In this document: piece by piece, positions 27,752 to 37,600 of the stretch
Position numbering within the stretch: the first letter of the stretch is position 1
How the letters are laid out: every line of letters starts with the position of its first letter
Origin: Alphaproteobacteria bacterium
Lineage (GTDB): Bacteria > Pseudomonadota > Alphaproteobacteria > Rhizobiales > Amorphaceae
Reading direction: 5' to 3'
DNA length: 64,000 nt
NCBI GenBank assembly: GCA_030431335.1
Contig: JAUIJH010000004.1
Span: 1-64,000, forward strand
Position numbers and translations under genes: made by a program
Notes under the pieces: generated by a model
What the model was told of the DNA's origin: nothing
What the model saw: only the letters and a program-made list of their open reading frames with translations
The model's database searches: none

Positions 27752-28246
27752 ATGATCCCCAACCTCACCCTAACGGTCAACGGCGACCGCCACGAGGTCC
27801 ACCTGGACGATGCGCGGCCGACCCTCCTCGACGTCCTGCGCGAGCGCCTCGGGCTCACGGGCACCAAGAAGGGCTGCGACCGCGGCCAGTGCGGCGCCTG
27901 CACGGTCCTGGTCGACGGACGCCGGGTCAACAGCTGCCTGACGCTGGCCATCAGCGTCGACGGCGCCGAGGTGACGACCATCGAGGGCCTCGCCAGGGGC
28001 GGCACGCTGCACCCCGTCCAGGCGGCCTTCGTGGAGAACGACGCGTTCCAGTGCGGCTTCTGCACGCCGGGGCAGATCATGAGCGCGGTGGGCCTGATCG
28101 CCGAGGGCGAGGCGGGCGACGACGCGGAGCGCATCCGCGAGGGCATGAGCGGCAACCTGTGCCGCTGCGCCGCCTATCCCGGCATCACCGAAGCCGTCCG
28201 CGACGCGCGCCAGCGCCTTGCACAGAACGAACGGGAGAGCGTATGA
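27752..28246 (+). CDS. Molybdenum hydroxylase [2Fe-2S] subunit (CoxS/PaoA-type)
   Basis: 164 residues from ATG 27752 (GGAGGG seven bases upstream). A plant-type ferredoxin cluster is bound by Cys42, 47, 50 and 62 ([10 protein letters not shown]), a second by Cys101, 104, 137 and 139 (QCGFCTPG and LCRCAAYPG). It carries electrons from the molybdenum centre to FAD. Unlike E. coli PaoA there is no clear Tat signal, so a cytosolic location is more likely. The end overlaps the FAD subunit by four bases. Confidence 0.94.
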   Translation: MIPNLTLTVNGDRHEVHLDDARPTLLDVLRERLGLTGTKKGCDRGQCGACTVLVDGRRVNSCLTLAISVDGAEVTTIEGLARGGTLHPVQAAFVENDAFQCGFCTPGQIMSAVGLIAEGEAGDDAERIREGMSGNLCRCAAYPGITEAVRDARQRLAQNERESV

Positions 28247-29325
28247 ACCTCTTCGATTATGTCCGTCCCGCATCCGTCGCGGAGGCGGTGGCGGCGGCAT
28301 CGGCGCCCGGCGCGGCCTACCTCGCCGGCGGCACCAACCTGTTGGACCTGATGAAGGCCGGCACCCATCGCCCCGCCCGCCTCGTCGACATCACGCGCCT
28401 GCCCGGCCTCGATGCGATCGAGGTGCTGCCGGACGGCGCGATCCGCATCGGCGCGCTGGTGACGAACGCCGACCTGGCGCGCGATCCGGCGTTCGTCGCG
28501 GCCGCGCCGGCGGTGGCCGAGGCGCTGCTGTCCGGCGCCTCGCCGCAGCTGCGCAACGCCGCGACCGTGGGCGGCAACGTGATGCAGCGCACCCGCTGCG
28601 CCTACTTCTACGACCCCGACAGCGCCTGCAATCGCCGCGAACCGGGCGCCGGCTGCGACGCCCACGGCGGCGACACGCGCGGCCAGGCCGTGCTCGGCTG
28701 GAGCGAGGCCTGCATCGCCACCCACCCGTCCGATTTCTGCGTGCCGCTGGTGGCGCTCGACGCCGTGGTGGAGATCGCCGGGGCGGACGGCGCGCGGGAG
28801 GTGGCGCTGGAGGCCTTCCACAACCTGCCGGGAGACGATCCGGCCAACGAGACCGTGCTGCGCCCCGGCGAGCTGATCACGGCCATCCGCCTGCCGGCCG
28901 AGGCCGCGCGGTTCAAGGCGCACGCGCGCTATCTGAAGCTGCGCGAGCGCACGTCCTACGCCTTCGCGCTGGTGTCTGCGGCGGCCTCCCTCGCCATCGA
29001 GGACGGCGCGATCGTCGAGGCGCGGCTCGCGCTGGGTGCGGTCGCCGCCAAGCCGTGGCGCGCCCGCGCGGCCGAGCCGCACCTCGTCGGCGTCAGCGTC
29101 ACGGCGGCGGGCTTCGAGGAGGTCGCCCGCAGGGCCGCCGAGGCCGCGCTGCAGGAGGCCCGCCCCTCCGGCGACAATGCCCGCAAGATCGAGCTTGCCA
29201 TGCGGGTCGCCACCCGCGCCCTCGTCCTCGCCGCGGCCGGAAGTCCGGCGCGGATGCCGGCGCTGCCGGGCAGCGTGTTCGCGCCCGTTCCCACCCTCAC
29301 TGCCGCAGGTGACGTCCATGGCTGA
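28243..29325 (+). CDS. Molybdenum hydroxylase FAD-binding subunit with extra [4Fe-4S] motif (CoxM/PaoB-type)
   Basis: 360 residues. FAD-binding signatures are LAGGTNLLDLMK (~27-38) and RNAATVGGNVMQ (~104-115). An insertion at ~119-166 holds Cys119, 129, 138, 157 and 166 (RCAYFYDPDSACN, GAGCDAHGG, SEACIATHPSDFC), as in YagS/PaoB where four of these bind an additional [4Fe-4S] cluster. This places the enzyme with the PaoABC aldehyde oxidoreductase branch and not with CO dehydrogenase or xanthine dehydrogenase. It overlaps the large subunit by eight bases. Confidence 0.92.
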   Translation: MNLFDYVRPASVAEAVAAASAPGAAYLAGGTNLLDLMKAGTHRPARLVDITRLPGLDAIEVLPDGAIRIGALVTNADLARDPAFVAAAPAVAEALLSGASPQLRNAATVGGNVMQRTRCAYFYDPDSACNRREPGAGCDAHGGDTRGQAVLGWSEACIATHPSDFCVPLVALDAVVEIAGADGAREVALEAFHNLPGDDPANETVLRPGELITAIRLPAEAARFKAHARYLKLRERTSYAFALVSAAASLAIEDGAIVEARLALGAVAAKPWRARAAEPHLVGVSVTAAGFEEVARRAAEAALQEARPSGDNARKIELAMRVATRALVLAAAGSPARMPALPGSVFAPVPTLTAAGDVHG

Positions 29326-31570
29326 TATCATCCCAACGCCGACCGGCCATGTCCGGCTCGGCTCCAACGCCGGCCAGCCCCTCACCCGCCGCGACGGCGT
29401 GCTGAAGGTCACCGGCGCCGCCACCTACGCGGCCGACAACCGGCCCGACGGGCTGGCGTACGCCGTCTTCGCCCACAGCAGCGTCGCCCGCGGGCGGGTG
29501 ACAAGCCTTGATGTCGACGCCGCCAAGGTCCACCCCGGCGTGATCGAGGTGATCACCCCGGCGAACCGTCCGCCGCTGGGGCGCGACCCGGACGGCAAGG
29601 CGCACATGTTCAGCTGGCGCACCGAGGCGCTGCAAAACGACACCGTGCGCTACGCCGGCCAGCCCATCGCCCTGGTGGTGGCCGAAACGCTGGAGGCCGC
29701 GACCGAGGGCGCCCGCCTCCTCGCCCCGCGCTACGCGGCCGAGCCGGCCCGCATCGGCTTCGACGCGGGCGAAGCCTACGACCCGCCCGCCGTCGGCATC
29801 GGCTCCCCGCCGAACTTCGCCAAGGGCGATGTGGAGGCCGGCTTCGCGGCGGCCGACCAGGTGACCGAGACCCGCATCGAGACGCCGCTGCAGTACCACA
29901 ACGCGCTGGAGCCGCACGCCATCGTGGCGGCGTGGGACGGCGACCGTCTCACCGTCGACGTGCCCAGCCAGGCCATCGCCATGGCCCGCAACGACTTTGC
30001 GGCCTATTTCGAAGTCCCGCCCGAGAACGTCACGCTGCGCAGCCCGTTCATCGGCGGCGGCTTCGGCTCCAAGGCGATCCTCAACGGCCCGCAGCTGCTG
30101 TGCGTCCTCGCCGCGCGGATGGTGGGGCGGCCGGTCAAGCTGGCGGTGACCCGCCAGCAGATGTTCGGCCACCTGGGCCATCGCGGCGCAACCCGGCAGC
30201 ACCTGCGGCTGGGTGTCGACGGCGAGGGCCACCTCACCGCCCTGGAGCACAACGCGATCTCGACCACCTCGAGCTTCGACGACTTCCTGGAGCCGGCCGC
30301 CAACGCCTCGCACAACCTCTATGCGACGCCGGCGCTGAAGACGCACCACACCGGCGTGCGGGTCGACACCGGCACGCCCGGCCCGATGCGGGCGCCGGGC
30401 GAGGCATCCGGCTCGGCGGGGCTGGAATGCGCGATGGACGAGGCGGCGGCCGCGCTCGGGCTCGATCCGCTCGAATTCCGCCTGCGCAACTATTCGGAGA
30501 CGGATCCGGCGAGCGGCAAGCCGTTCTCGTCCAAGGCGCTGCGGGAGTGCTACGCGGAAGGGGCGAGCCGCTTCGGCTGGGCCGGCCGGCCGCTGGCGCC
30601 GCGGCAGATGCGCGACGAGGCGGGGTGCCTGGTCGGCTGGGGTGTGGGCACGGCGATGTTCCCCGCGCCGATGTTCCAGGCCAAGGCCCGCGCGACGCTG
30701 GCGCGGGACGGAACCGGGCTGATGGAGATCGCCGCCGTGGAGATGGGCCAGGGCGCGTTGACCGCGCTGGCGCAGATCGCGGCGGACGGGCTCGGCCTCG
30801 ACGGCGACAAGGTGGAGCTGCGGGCCGGCTCGTCGGAGCTGCCCGACGGCGGCATCGCGGGCGGTTCGGGCCACACCGCCACGGCCGGCAGCGCGATCTT
30901 CGCCGCCGGCAGCGACGCGGTGCGGAAGCTCGCCGAACTCGCCACCCGCGACGAAGCCTCGCCGCTGTTCGGCGCCGGCAACGCCGGTGTGGTCGGCCGC
31001 GCCGGCCGTCTCCACCGGGCCGACGACGAGCGCCGCAGCGAGGCCTACGGCGACATCCTGCAACGCGCCGGCCTCAGCCACATCGAGGGCGAGGGCGCCG
31101 GGGCGCGCGACCCCGCCGACGCGGCGGAATACGCGATGTTCTCGCACGGGGCGGTGTTCGCGGAGGTGAAGGTCGACCCGGACCTCTACCAGATCCGCGT
31201 CAGCCGGCTGGTGGGCGCCTTCGCGGCGGGGCGGATCATCAACCCGCGCCTGGCCAAGAGCCAGCTCACCGGCGGCATGATCTGGGGCATCAGCTTCGCC
31301 CTGCACGAGGATGCGATCCACGACCCGCGCACCGGCCGGCCGATGAACGCCGACTTCGCCGGCTACCACGTGCCGGTGAACGCGGACGCGCCGTCGGTGG
31401 AGGCCTTCCTCGTGGAGGAGGTGGACCGCCATGTGAACGCGCTGGGCATCAAGGGCGTCGGCGAGATCGGCGTGACGGGCTCGGCGGGCGCCATCGCCAA
31501 CGCGGTGTGGCATGCCACCGGCGTGCGGCCGAACCGCTTCCCGATCCGCATCGAGGCGTTGCTGCACTGA
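29318..31570 (+). CDS. Molybdenum hydroxylase molybdopterin-binding subunit (CoxL/PaoC-type)
   Basis: 750 residues. FIGGGFGSKA and GPMRAPGEASG are Moco-contact segments and KGVGEIGVTGSAG supplies the catalytic Glu716 that activates water. The subunit hydroxylates aldehydes or heterocycles. Its close similarity of plan to PaoC suggests aromatic-aldehyde oxidation, but this is inference. No gene for a PaoD/XdhC-like Moco-insertion chaperone follows, so one must be elsewhere. The operon ends at a GC-rich hairpin. Confidence 0.92.
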   Translation: MADIIPTPTGHVRLGSNAGQPLTRRDGVLKVTGAATYAADNRPDGLAYAVFAHSSVARGRVTSLDVDAAKVHPGVIEVITPANRPPLGRDPDGKAHMFSWRTEALQNDTVRYAGQPIALVVAETLEAATEGARLLAPRYAAEPARIGFDAGEAYDPPAVGIGSPPNFAKGDVEAGFAAADQVTETRIETPLQYHNALEPHAIVAAWDGDRLTVDVPSQAIAMARNDFAAYFEVPPENVTLRSPFIGGGFGSKAILNGPQLLCVLAARMVGRPVKLAVTRQQMFGHLGHRGATRQHLRLGVDGEGHLTALEHNAISTTSSFDDFLEPAANASHNLYATPALKTHHTGVRVDTGTPGPMRAPGEASGSAGLECAMDEAAAALGLDPLEFRLRNYSETDPASGKPFSSKALRECYAEGASRFGWAGRPLAPRQMRDEAGCLVGWGVGTAMFPAPMFQAKARATLARDGTGLMEIAAVEMGQGALTALAQIAADGLGLDGDKVELRAGSSELPDGGIAGGSGHTATAGSAIFAAGSDAVRKLAELATRDEASPLFGAGNAGVVGRAGRLHRADDERRSEAYGDILQRAGLSHIEGEGAGARDPADAAEYAMFSHGAVFAEVKVDPDLYQIRVSRLVGAFAAGRIINPRLAKSQLTGGMIWGISFALHEDAIHDPRTGRPMNADFAGYHVPVNADAPSVEAFLVEEVDRHVNALGIKGVGEIGVTGSAGAIANAVWHATGVRPNRFPIRIEALLH

Positions 31571-31577
31571 CGTCCGA

Positions 31578-31602
31578 TCAGCCGGCCCTCGCGGCCGGCT
31601 GA
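31578..31602 (+). terminator. Hairpin in the convergent gap after the hydroxylase operon
   Basis: TCAGCCGGCC (31578-31587) and GGCCGGCTGA (31593-31602): perfect 10-bp stem, 5-base loop, eight bases after the stop. It is followed by a C-run and no T-run, so it may be a Rho-dependent or weak terminator. The autotransporter gene converges here. Confidence 0.55.
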
Positions 31603-31644
31603 CCCCCCCTCACAGACGGCCGCAGAACCTGCGACCGGGGCGGC

Positions 31645-34600
31645 TCAGAAGCGGTAGCCGAAGCGCAGCGAGCCGCCGTGCGACTGGTAGTCGTCCGCGA
31701 AGGCGCCGTCGTATTGCAGCTTCATCTCGATGCCCTTGAAATGCTGCAGGTCGATGCCGGCCGTCACCCGCGCCACGGTGTCGTTGATCGGCATGTAGGT
31801 GCCGAAGCTTTCCATGCTGGAGACGCCGGCGAAGCGGACGCTGGACTCCCAGTCGTCGTCGGACAGAAAGGTCAGCCCGGCGCCGGCGAACAGGCGGACG
31901 GGCAGCTCCGGCGTGGGATTGACGCGGGCGCCGAGCTCGAAGCCGGGCGTCACGCCGAGGAGAAGCTGCGAGTTGTCGCCCACCACGAGGTTGAGCGCCC
32001 CCGCCCCCGACTCGGTGTAGCCCCCCTGGTGCACGCCGATGATGTCGAGATCCACCATCGGGCGCATGTAGAAATGCTCGTCGAAGGTGAACTCGTACGA
32101 GGTGCGCGCGCGGGCGAAAAACAGCGCGGACTTGGGTTCGGCCTCGGCGATGGCCGACAGCGAGCCCAGCGACACGTGCCGCGAGGAATCGCCCCACGTG
32201 TAGCCCGCGCCGGCCGCCACGGCGAACAGCCACGGGCCGATCTCCTTCTTGACCGCCAGGGCGCCGACGAAGGACTGCGCGTCCAGCTTCTCCGTGCCGG
32301 AGTCGTTGCGGAAGTCGGAGTTCTCGTAAGTCAGGCTGCCGCCCAGGAACCAGCCGTCGCCCAGCGCCTTCTGCCCGCCGGCCTGGAAGCCGAAGCTCTT
32401 TTCGGTGTAGCCGGCCGCGACGCTCGAAGCGTCCTGATCGGTGTACATGCCGAGGGCGCGGCCCCACGCGCATTCGCCTTCTTCCAGCGTCGCGCCCGTG
32501 GTGAAGGCGGGGCAGCTCAGCACGCTGTTGGCCGCCGTGACCGCGCTCTGCGGCGCCGCCGCCACCGGCGCCGTGCTGGTCTGCGCGATGACGGCCTGCA
32601 ACAGCGGCCCGAACGTTTCGGGCGTGGCGTCGTGGAAGGCGGCGAAGGCCTGGGCCATCGAAATGCGCTCGCCGCCGAACGACACGGTCTGGGCCGTTCC
32701 TTCGGCGAGCCGGTCCCAGGCGCTTTGCAGGCCGCGTGACGCGGCGAGCGAGTTGCGGTCGAGCGGGACCCCGGTCCCCACGAAGGCGGCCTTCGCCTCG
32801 AAGCCCTTCCACCCCGCGTCCGAAAGGGCCTGCTCGGCGAACGAGAAGACGAGGCTCGGCAGCACGGTGACGTCCGACGTGTCGTTGCCGGCGACGCGGA
32901 TCAAATCGAGGCGCTGCTTGGGCAGCAGCGACACGGGGTCGATCCGTGCCGCCCAGGAGCCGGCGAAATCCCCCTGCACGACGAGCTGGTCGTTGACGCC
33001 TTTTTCCATGTCGACGTCGACATTGTCGATGAAGCCGCCCTGGCTCGTCGTCGCGCTGCGCCACGTCTTGGTGCCGGTGCGATCGTGGTAGCTCACCGCC
33101 TCGAAGCGCCGGTTCATGCCGAGATCGGCGACGGTGTAGCGGCTGCCCTCGCTGCCGACGCCGATGAGGTCGCCGGTGACCACCGTCTTCAGCGTGGTGC
33201 CGGTGCCGCCGATGTCGATGGTGCCGGCATTATAGATCGTGTCGACGTTGGCGAGCTGGCCGGAGACGAACGTGCCGATCCCCTGGTTCAGGAAGCGCAC
33301 CGTGCCCGGCTCGGTCCCGCCCGCCGCGGCGGGGGGATTGGCGGTGCCGGCGCTGAGCGGCTCCTTCTGGCCGCCGACGTTCTTGTCGAGGTTGCCGGAG
33401 ATCGTGCCGGTGCTGTCGATCACGACGCTGCCGTTGTTGTGGATGGCGGCGTAGACGGCGCCGCCGCCGCTGCCCGTGGGGCCGCTGATGGTGCCGCCGC
33501 TGCCCACGGTGACGGTGCTGTCGCCGTCCTGGCCCTGCAGCAGCACGGCCCACGCGTTGCTGTCGGACGCGACCGACACCGAGCCATCGACGGTGACGTA
33601 CACCACGGACGACTTATCGCCATAGGTGTCGCGGTTGATGGAGCCGATATAGGTCTTGCCGTTCTTCTCGAAGATGCCGCCGCCGCCCAGGATCGATTGG
33701 GCGATGATGCCGTGGGCGTATTTGCCGGTCGTCGCGATGCTGCTCTTGGCATCCACGGTAACGGTGACGGCGGCGGAGTAACGCTTGTCCGTCTTGTTGT
33801 CGTAGCTGTAGTCGGTGCTGGACTTATAGTAGTTGTAGACCTTGCCGTTGAGGTCGGCCGCGAGGCCGCCGCCGCCGGCGACCGACTGGGCGATGATCCC
33901 GACCGCGCCGTCGCCCGAGGTCTCGATGGTGCCGCCCGTGAGCGTCACCGTGACCGCGCCCGACCCCGCCCGGTGCTGGTCCGTCACGAAGCTCACCGTG
34001 TCGATGTTGGCGGACGAGGCCGAGTGGAAGCCGCCGCCGCCGCCGATCGACTGGGCGACGATGCCGAAGGAGCGGTCCCCCTCCGTGTGGATCGTGCCGT
34101 TGTTGTCGATAGTGACGGTGTCGGCGTCGAGCGTGGTTTCGTCCTCCTGGTGCGAGGTCGACCCCAGCTCGATGGTGGTGATCGCCGACAGCGAATCGTC
34201 GTTTTCGTCGGATGCGGTGCCCAGCGCGACGATGCCGATGCCGCCGCCGGCGCCGATCGACTGGGCGATGATGCCGCTCGAATTGTCGTCCTTGGTGGCG
34301 ACAGTGAAGCCGCTCTCGACCGTCACGGCGACGGCGCCGCCGTTGTTCTCGTCGCCCTCGCTGTCGCTGGAGCCGAGGTTCAGCTTGACCTTCTCGAACG
34401 CGAACCCGGCCGCGACGCCCGTGCCGCCGCCGCCGCCGATCGACTGGGCGATGATGGCGTGGGAGTTGAAGCCGGCGGTGTAGACGTTGCTGGCGTAGAC
34501 GGTGACGGTGCCGCCGTGGCCGCCGCCGCCGGCCGCCGTGCCGAGCGACACGGAGGCGGTGTTGGAGGTGGTGCTGGAGCCGTCGCTGGAGTTGGTGACG

Positions 34601-37600
34601 GCCGCGCTGCCGCCGCCGCCGCCGATGGAGTGGGCGTGCACGCCGGGGGAGAAGGCGCCGTAGGTCTTGATGGTGCCGGTCTTGAGCGTGCCGCCCTCTT
34701 TGGCGATGCCGATATAGACATTGTCGGCGTTGCCGCCCTTGCCGCCGGAACCGCCGCCGAGGTTGGCGCTGAAATTGTAGCTGTCGTCGTCGGAGCTCGA
34801 CGCGATGGTGGCGCTGCTGCCGCCGCCGCCGCTGTCGCCACCACTGTCGCCACCGTCGTCGTCGTCGTCCTTGTCTTTCTGCAGGACGACCGAGGAGGTG
34901 CCGAGGCCGCCGGCGCCGCCGCCGCCGCCGATCGACTGCGCGAGAATGGCCTCCGCGCCGTCGCCGTGGGTGGTGATCGTGCCGGCGTTCCAGGCGAAGA
35001 CCCGGTCGGACTGGCTGCCGTCGCCGCCCGAGCCGCCGACGTTGAGCGTCACGTCCCAGTCGGCCCCGTCGGCGCCGTCGGCACCGCCGCCGACGCCGCC
35101 GCCGCCGCCGATGGATTGGGCGACGATGCCGCGCGAGCCGGCGCCGGAGGCGGCGATGGAGCCGGTGGAGGAGATGCCGGCCTGCACGTAGCCGCCGCTG
35201 CCGCCGGCCCCGCCTTTGCCGCCCATCGTCATGGTGAGCGTGCCGGTGGTGGCGCCTTTCTCCGTCGAGGTGGAGCCTTTGCCGACGCCGCCCGCGCCGC
35301 CGCCGCCGCCGATCGACTGCACCACCAGCCCGTCCGCCAGGTCGCCCGTGGTGACGATGGGGCCGTCGGAGTGGCCGTAGGCGTTGCTGGCGTTGCCGCC
35401 ATTGCCGCCGCTGCCGCCGAGCGTGAGGCCGACCTCGATCTCGTAGTTCTTGATGTCGTCGTCGCTGCCGCCGATTTCGGGCAGCGTCTTGCTGGTGGCG
35501 GTCGCGGTGGCGTCGCCGCCCGACCCGCCGCCGCCGCCGATGGACTGCACCAGGACCGCCGTCGCGCCGTCGCCTGAGGTGGTGACCGACCCGCCATCGT
35601 AGATGTAGACGCGCGCCGAATCGCCGTCGCCGCCGTTGGCGGCGGATCCGCCGTGGCTGAAGGTGAGGTTGAGGCTCAGCGTCTGGCTGTCGTCTTCGTT
35701 GAGCGGGACGCCCTCGGACACGGCCTTGGCGGTGGATGCGCCGCCGGACCCGCCGCCGCCGCCGATCGATTGCACCACGATGCCCTTGGCGTCCGTGCCG
35801 GCGGTGGTGACGGTGCCGGACAACTCCACCCGCGCCTCGCCGTTGGCGTTGCCGCCGCCCTTGCCGCTGCCGCCGGTGGCGAAGGCGATGGCGATGCCGA
35901 GCCCCGCGGCGCTGGATTTGGCCGCGCCGCCGGTGCCGCCGCCGCCGCCGATCGCCTGGGCGAGGATGCCGATGCCGTGGTCGCCCTTGGTGGAGATGGC
36001 GCTGCCGGCGTCCATGACGATTTCGGCCTGGTTGCCGTCGCCGCCCTGGCCGCCCGAGCCGCCGATGGCGTTGGAGTAGAACAGCCCCCAGGCCGATGCC
36101 TGGCCGCCCTGCCCGCCGCCGCCGCCGATGGACTGGGCCACGATGCCGGCCGCGTAGTCCCCGCCCACCGTGATCGCGGCGGAGTTGTCGACTTGGACCG
36201 CGCCGCTGTCGCCGCCCGCGCCGCCGGCCCCGCCGACGGCCTTGAACAGGCCCGTCGCGTTGCGCCCGGTGCCGCCGCCGCCACCGATGGATTGCGCCAC
36301 GATGCCGTGGCCTTCCGCCCCCGACGTCGTCAACGCGCCGGAGTTGGTGACCGTGACCGCGCCGCCGTTGGACCCGTTGCTGCCCGAGCTCGACGAGCTG
36401 CCGCCGCCGATGGTGCCGTAGGCGCCGGTGCCCGAGTTGAACCCGCCGCCGCCGCCGATCGACTGCGCCAGGATGGCGATGCCGCCGCCGAGCTTGACGC
36501 TGGTCGACGACGATTGGCCCGAATAGCCGCCGTGGGTGGTGATCGCGCCGGAGTTGGTGACCGTGACTGCGGCACCGCTGGCGCGGCCCGAATAGCCGCC
36601 GACCTGCTGGCCGCCCTTGGGGCTGAGCAGGCCGTCGGAATCGACGGCGAGCGTGGCCGTGGAGGACAGGATGCCGCCGCCGCCGCCGATCGACTGGGCG
36701 ACGAGGCCGTGCGCGTCGGTCCCGTAGACTTCGATGGCGCCGGTGTTGCCGACGGTGACGGCCTGGCTGCCGGTGGAGCTGTCGTTCAGATCGCCCCACA
36801 CGACGTCGCCGTCGCCGTCGTAGGTGTAGATGCCGTAGCCGAACGACGCCGCCGCCGATTGGGCGACGAGGCCGTGCGAGCGGTCGCCCTTCGTGGTGAT
36901 GGCGAAATCGTTGTTCACCTTCACCGCGCCACCTGCGCCGGCGAGGCCGGCGGTCGCGTTGTCGAAGGTGGACTGGCCGGCGCCGCCGAGCGACTGGGCG
37001 ACGATGCCGCTCGAATAGGCCTGCGCGGTGGAGATGGTGCCGCCGCCGGTGAGGGTGACCGTCACCGCGGCGCCGTCGCCGCCCTGCGCGGTGTTGTAGT
37101 AGCCGGCATTGCTGGGGCCGCCGGCGCTTTGGGCGATGACGGCCGGCGAACCCTCGCCCGCGGTGGTGATCTTGGCGTCCGACGTCGCCGTGACGCTGAG
37201 CGTGACCGTGCCCCCGTCGCCGCCGGCATAGTAGTAGTAGGTGCCGGTGCCCGGCCCGTAGATGGGGACGCCATGGCCGCCGATGCTGGTCGCGGCGATG
37301 CCGGCCCCCGAGGCGCGTGCGACGCTGTCCGAGTTGATGTCCCCGGAGGAGACGCTCGAGATCGTTCCGCCGAACGCCTTGCCGCTTGCGCCGACAGCGA
37401 CCGTGACGTCGCCGGCATCGCCGCCGGCGCCGCCCATGAAGAAGCCGAACGGCTTACCGATGGAGGGCTGCAGGAAGATCTGCTCGAACGTCGATACGAC
37501 GGCGGAGTATTTCAGGAACGTGCTTTTCGAGCGGCGCGAGTTGCCGCCGTAGGACGCGCCGAGGACCGCCGGGCCGCTCTTGGTCGCCGACACGCTGTCG

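Noticed and set aside
33672-36712. Regular GCC-rich DNA repeats as a possible CRISPR array
   Set aside because: Repeat lengths and spacers are irregular and the reading frame is continuous; they encode the glycine turns of the autotransporter.
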